Source: Verrucomicrobiia bacterium (GTDB taxonomy: Bacteria; Verrucomicrobiota; Verrucomicrobiia; Limisphaerales; DASXHY01). From it: a DNA stretch of 64,000 nucleotides. Each line of letters opens with the position of its first letter. Position 1 is the first letter of the stretch. The stretch is from contig DASPIL010000018.1 of NCBI GenBank assembly GCA_035629175.1, positions 1 to 64,000 on the forward strand. The letters run 5' to 3'. The notes under the pieces were generated by a model. That model was given only the letters and a program-made list of their open reading frames with translations. It ran no database searches and was not told where the DNA came from. Made by a program: the position numbers and the translations under genes. This document shows positions 61,963-64,000 of the stretch, piece after piece.

Positions 61963-63680
61963 GAACTGAAATTCTTCAACAGATACTGCAACTGCTGATT
62001 GATCTTCGCCTGGGCGGTTTCCATCGATACGAAACTTGCCGTCATCCGTTCCTTGTTCGCCTGCACCAGCCGTTCCATGTCCAGGATCTGCTTGTCAATG
62101 TCACTGGCCTGCTTGGTGAGACGGTCCTGATGGTCTACGAGCGTTCCCTTCTCCCCGATGATCTTGGTCATGTATCCATCCAGCTTTGTCGCCAGTCCGG
62201 CGGACTCCGACGAAAACAGGTTTTTGACGGTATCAAGACTGGTGGAGAGTGCGCTGTCCAGAACGGCTGAATCCTCGAGCTTCAGGCTGTTGTCGTTTCC
62301 GTTGCTGACGATGCCCAGATCGGCGAGGCGTTTGATCGTCCCGGCAGTGTCAGGCAGCGCGGCAAATACTGAGGAACGAAGCCGGGAGGCGATCTCTTCG
62401 ATGTCACTCTCGCCCGATAAAACTCCCGCGGTCACCACGCCATTTGCGTCCGTGCTGCTGGCCGTTTGTGAATCGATAACCGACTGCACCTTGTTGTAGG
62501 CCTCGATGAAGTTTTGAATCGCGCCCTTGATGGCTGCCGTGTCTGTGCTTGCCGTGACCGTCACCGAAGCATTCTCCTTCAATGCAGTGATCGACAGGCC
62601 TGCGATGCCGGAACTGGCCTCGGTAATCGTGTTCGAGCGGCTCCTGAGTTCGTCGCCACCGTTCACGGTGTAGGTCAAGTCCTTGCCCCGTTCCAGATTC
62701 GTTGCAGCGTCGGTATTCAAGCCCGCCGCCGCGAGAAAATTGCCCGTGACATCTTCGAGCGCGATTCCGATGTCACCCGTAGCCTTGCTGACCAGTTGAA
62801 ACCGATCATTGACTGAATCGTAGGTGGCTGTGACCCCGGCTTCGGAATTATTGATGCGGTTGAGGACTCCTGAAACAGTGTCCGTCGACGCGTTAAATCC
62901 AATCTCCACGCCGTTGATTTTGAACTTCCCCGCACCCGCACCGCCATCATTGACCGCGGTCCCGAAGTTGGCGGCATTCAAGGTTGCACCCAATCGAACA
63001 CTACCCAGCGCCAGGCTGCTAGAGACCGTGTTCGTGTTGTTGTTCATCAGGCGTGCTGCCTGAAGGAAGTTGCTCGTGTCGGTGCCGCTGCCCAGAACAA
63101 TTGTCCCGGAACCTGTCAGGCGAATTTTGTCCTCAGCCGCGTCATACTCGGCTGTGACATCGCCGCCTGTAGCGCTCGAAATCTTCGTGAACACCGACTC
63201 GAGGGTGTCCGTTGTTGCGACCGACACCTGCTTGCCATTGACGGTAAAAGTCCCTGCGGTGATCGAAACCGGAAAGCCCGCCGACGAAAGAGTAACCGAC
63301 GCCGGATCGCCATCTGGACTGAGGGGTGACGCAACGTTGCCGGAACCGAGCTTTCTCGAGGACGTGGCGAGTTGGGTGATTTTGAAGATATAGGAACCCT
63401 GCGCTGCGCCGGTTGAAACCGTGGCGGAAGCAACTGAGGCATCGGACGTTTTGACGGCGCGGCTATCAAATAGCGAGGGATTTTTCAGGGCAGCAATCCG
63501 CGATTGCAGCGCAGTCAGCTGCGACTTGACGTTCGTATACGCGGAATTGCGCTGGTTCAGCAGGTTCTGATCGCGCAGCAGCCGCTGGGACGGAGCGCGT
63601 TCCACCTCGACCAGCTGGTCAACCACGGATTTCCAGTCGAAACCGGATGCCAATCCTGACAGTGATAAATCCATCGCCAT
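61959..63680 (-). CDS. fliD: Flagellar hook-associated protein 2 (filament cap)
   Basis: 573 residues. N-terminal FliD_N domain (L-S-G-L-A-S-G-F-D-W-K-S-V-V-D-Q-L-V-E-V-E, about 6-26) with coiled coil to about residue 70. The middle has beta-rich repeats with many Ser/Thr/Asn/Gly residues. The FliD_C block near 390-560 includes F-I-E-A-Y-N-K-V-Q-S and G-S-E-S-like E-S-A-G-L-A-T-K-L-D-G-Y. The C-terminal helix ends Q-Q-L-Q-Y-L. It caps the filament and helps flagellin to fold on export. It begins 111 bases after the flagellin stop and its transcription must pass the flagellin terminator or start in that gap. Confidence 0.96.
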   Translation of the reverse strand: MAMDLSLSGLASGFDWKSVVDQLVEVERAPSQRLLRDQNLLNQRNSAYTNVKSQLTALQSRIAALKNPSLFDSRAVKTSDASVASATVSTGAAQGSYIFKITQLATSSRKLGSGNVASPLSPDGDPASVTLSSAGFPVSITAGTFTVNGKQVSVATTDTLESVFTKISSATGGDVTAEYDAAEDKIRLTGSGTIVLGSGTDTSNFLQAARLMNNNTNTVSSSLALGSVRLGATLNAANFGTAVNDGGAGAGKFKINGVEIGFNASTDTVSGVLNRINNSEAGVTATYDSVNDRFQLVSKATGDIGIALEDVTGNFLAAAGLNTDAATNLERGKDLTYTVNGGDELRSRSNTITEASSGIAGLSITALKENASVTVTASTDTAAIKGAIQNFIEAYNKVQSVIDSQTASSTDANGVVTAGVLSGESDIEEIASRLRSSVFAALPDTAGTIKRLADLGIVSNGNDNSLKLEDSAVLDSALSTSLDTVKNLFSSESAGLATKLDGYMTKIIGEKGTLVDHQDRLTKQASDIDKQILDMERLVQANKERMTASFVSMETAQAKINQQLQYLLKNFSS

Positions 63681-63730
63681 ACGGATATGTGTCGGACGTT
63701 TGCGCCCGCGGTTGAGGCATCACTTCAGCA

Positions 63731-63762
63731 AAAAGCTCGGACGGCGCAAAGCGCCGTCCGAG
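63731..63762 (-). terminator. Rho-independent terminator after the flagellin gene
   Basis: Perfect 12-bp stem, arms CTCGGACGGCGC (63736-63747) and GCGCCGTCCGAG (63751-63762) with a 3-base loop. On the minus strand it is followed by CTTTTTG (63736-63730). It lies 29 bases past the flagellin stop and would limit read-through into fliD. Confidence 0.9.
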
Positions 63763-63791
63763 TGAATCACCAAACCCAGTTGCCGGGCTCC

Positions 63792-64000
63792 TTACGAGAG
63801 GAGCCGGAGGGCGGACTGAGGTGTGGCGTTTGCCTGCGCCAACATCGCCGTGCCTGCCTGGACGAGGATGTTGTATCGGGCAAATTGCGTGCTCTCTTCG
63901 GCAACATCCACATCTTTGATGCGGCTGTTTGCGGCCGAGAGGTTGTCTTTCAACACACCGAGCTGTTCGCTGTACATCGACAGGCGGGAGATGTTTGCAC
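63792..64000 (-). CDS. Flagellin, C-terminal end (5' part outside window)
   Basis: The frame is open to the window edge: A-N-I-S-R-L-S-M-Y-S-E-Q-L-G-V-L-K, then D-N-L-S-A-A-N-S-R-I-K-D-V-D-V-A-E-E. It ends A-N-A-T-P-Q-S-A-L-R-L-L-S. This is the conserved C-terminal D0/D1 helix of bacterial flagellin, which polymerises as the filament and interacts with FliS. About 69 residues are visible. The gene begins beyond the window, so no size or variable region can be judged. A strong terminator follows. Confidence 0.95.
   Translation of the reverse strand, partial: ANISRLSMYSEQLGVLKDNLSAANSRIKDVDVAEESTQFARYNILVQAGTAMLAQANATPQSALRLLS

Overview
The window is about 64 kb of GC-rich bacterial chromosome packed with co-oriented operons. 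The overall picture fits a Gram-negative, flagellated member of the PVC group, most likely Verrucomicrobiota. Reasons for that placement are the divergent FtsZ inside a complete-looking division cluster, an ECF sigma factor next to a PknB-like kinase with TPR/SGNH partners, a MoxR-DUF58-VWA-DUF4159 operon and a free-standing RRM protein. The placement is an inference from gene content and was not tested phylogenetically. I recognised no tRNA, rRNA, IS element, phage or CRISPR array.

Layout. 1-510 is the end of a GH5-type glycoside hydrolase. 523-4874 (minus) carries pabC, pabB, an M16 metallopeptidase and a LOG-family nucleosidase. 4875-7870 has a largely non-coding stretch, a glycine-rich RRM protein with a strong terminator, an Ada-like HTH/alkyltransferase, a DUF3008 micro-protein and a DUF892 (YciF-like) protein with its own terminator. 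7953-25221 (minus) is the division and cell-wall (dcw) cluster, transcribed mraZ, unknown, rsmH, ftsL, ftsI, murF, mraY, murD, LysM protein, ftsW, murG, murB, ddl, ftsQ, ftsA, ftsZ. murE and murC are absent from it. A promoter with four decameric repeats upstream of mraZ looks like the MraZ operator. 25411-27235 (plus) holds queA and a RibD-type reductase.

27224-32529 (minus) is an ECF sigma factor, a membrane Ser/Thr kinase and a membrane SGNH-hydrolase/TPR protein. 32696-47853 (minus) is a nine-gene, tightly coupled operon: TPR-gluzincin peptidase, DUF4159, MoxR ATPase, DUF58, BatA-like VWA protein, DUF4175-like membrane protein, Gln/Gly-rich coiled-coil protein, second VWA membrane protein and a caspase-like (clan CD) peptidase. 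I infer a MoxR-driven envelope machine with proteolytic output. It is the best candidate here for a poorly described system.

48005-49075 is an M42 aminopeptidase. The divergent gap beyond it contains a pair of palindromic repeats. 49469-52211 (plus) encodes a HEAT-repeat protein, a response regulator with a DUF4388/PATAN domain and a small roadblock-like protein. 52212-54221 (minus) has an ornithine-type decarboxylase and an SDR dehydrogenase. 54287-59856 (minus) carries two PAS histidine kinases flanking an HD-GYP-type response regulator. 60095-64000 (minus) is a late flagellar cluster (flagellin end, fliD, lipoprotein, FlgM-like, fliS, FliT-like), so the signalling genes lie directly downstream of flagellar export and assembly genes.
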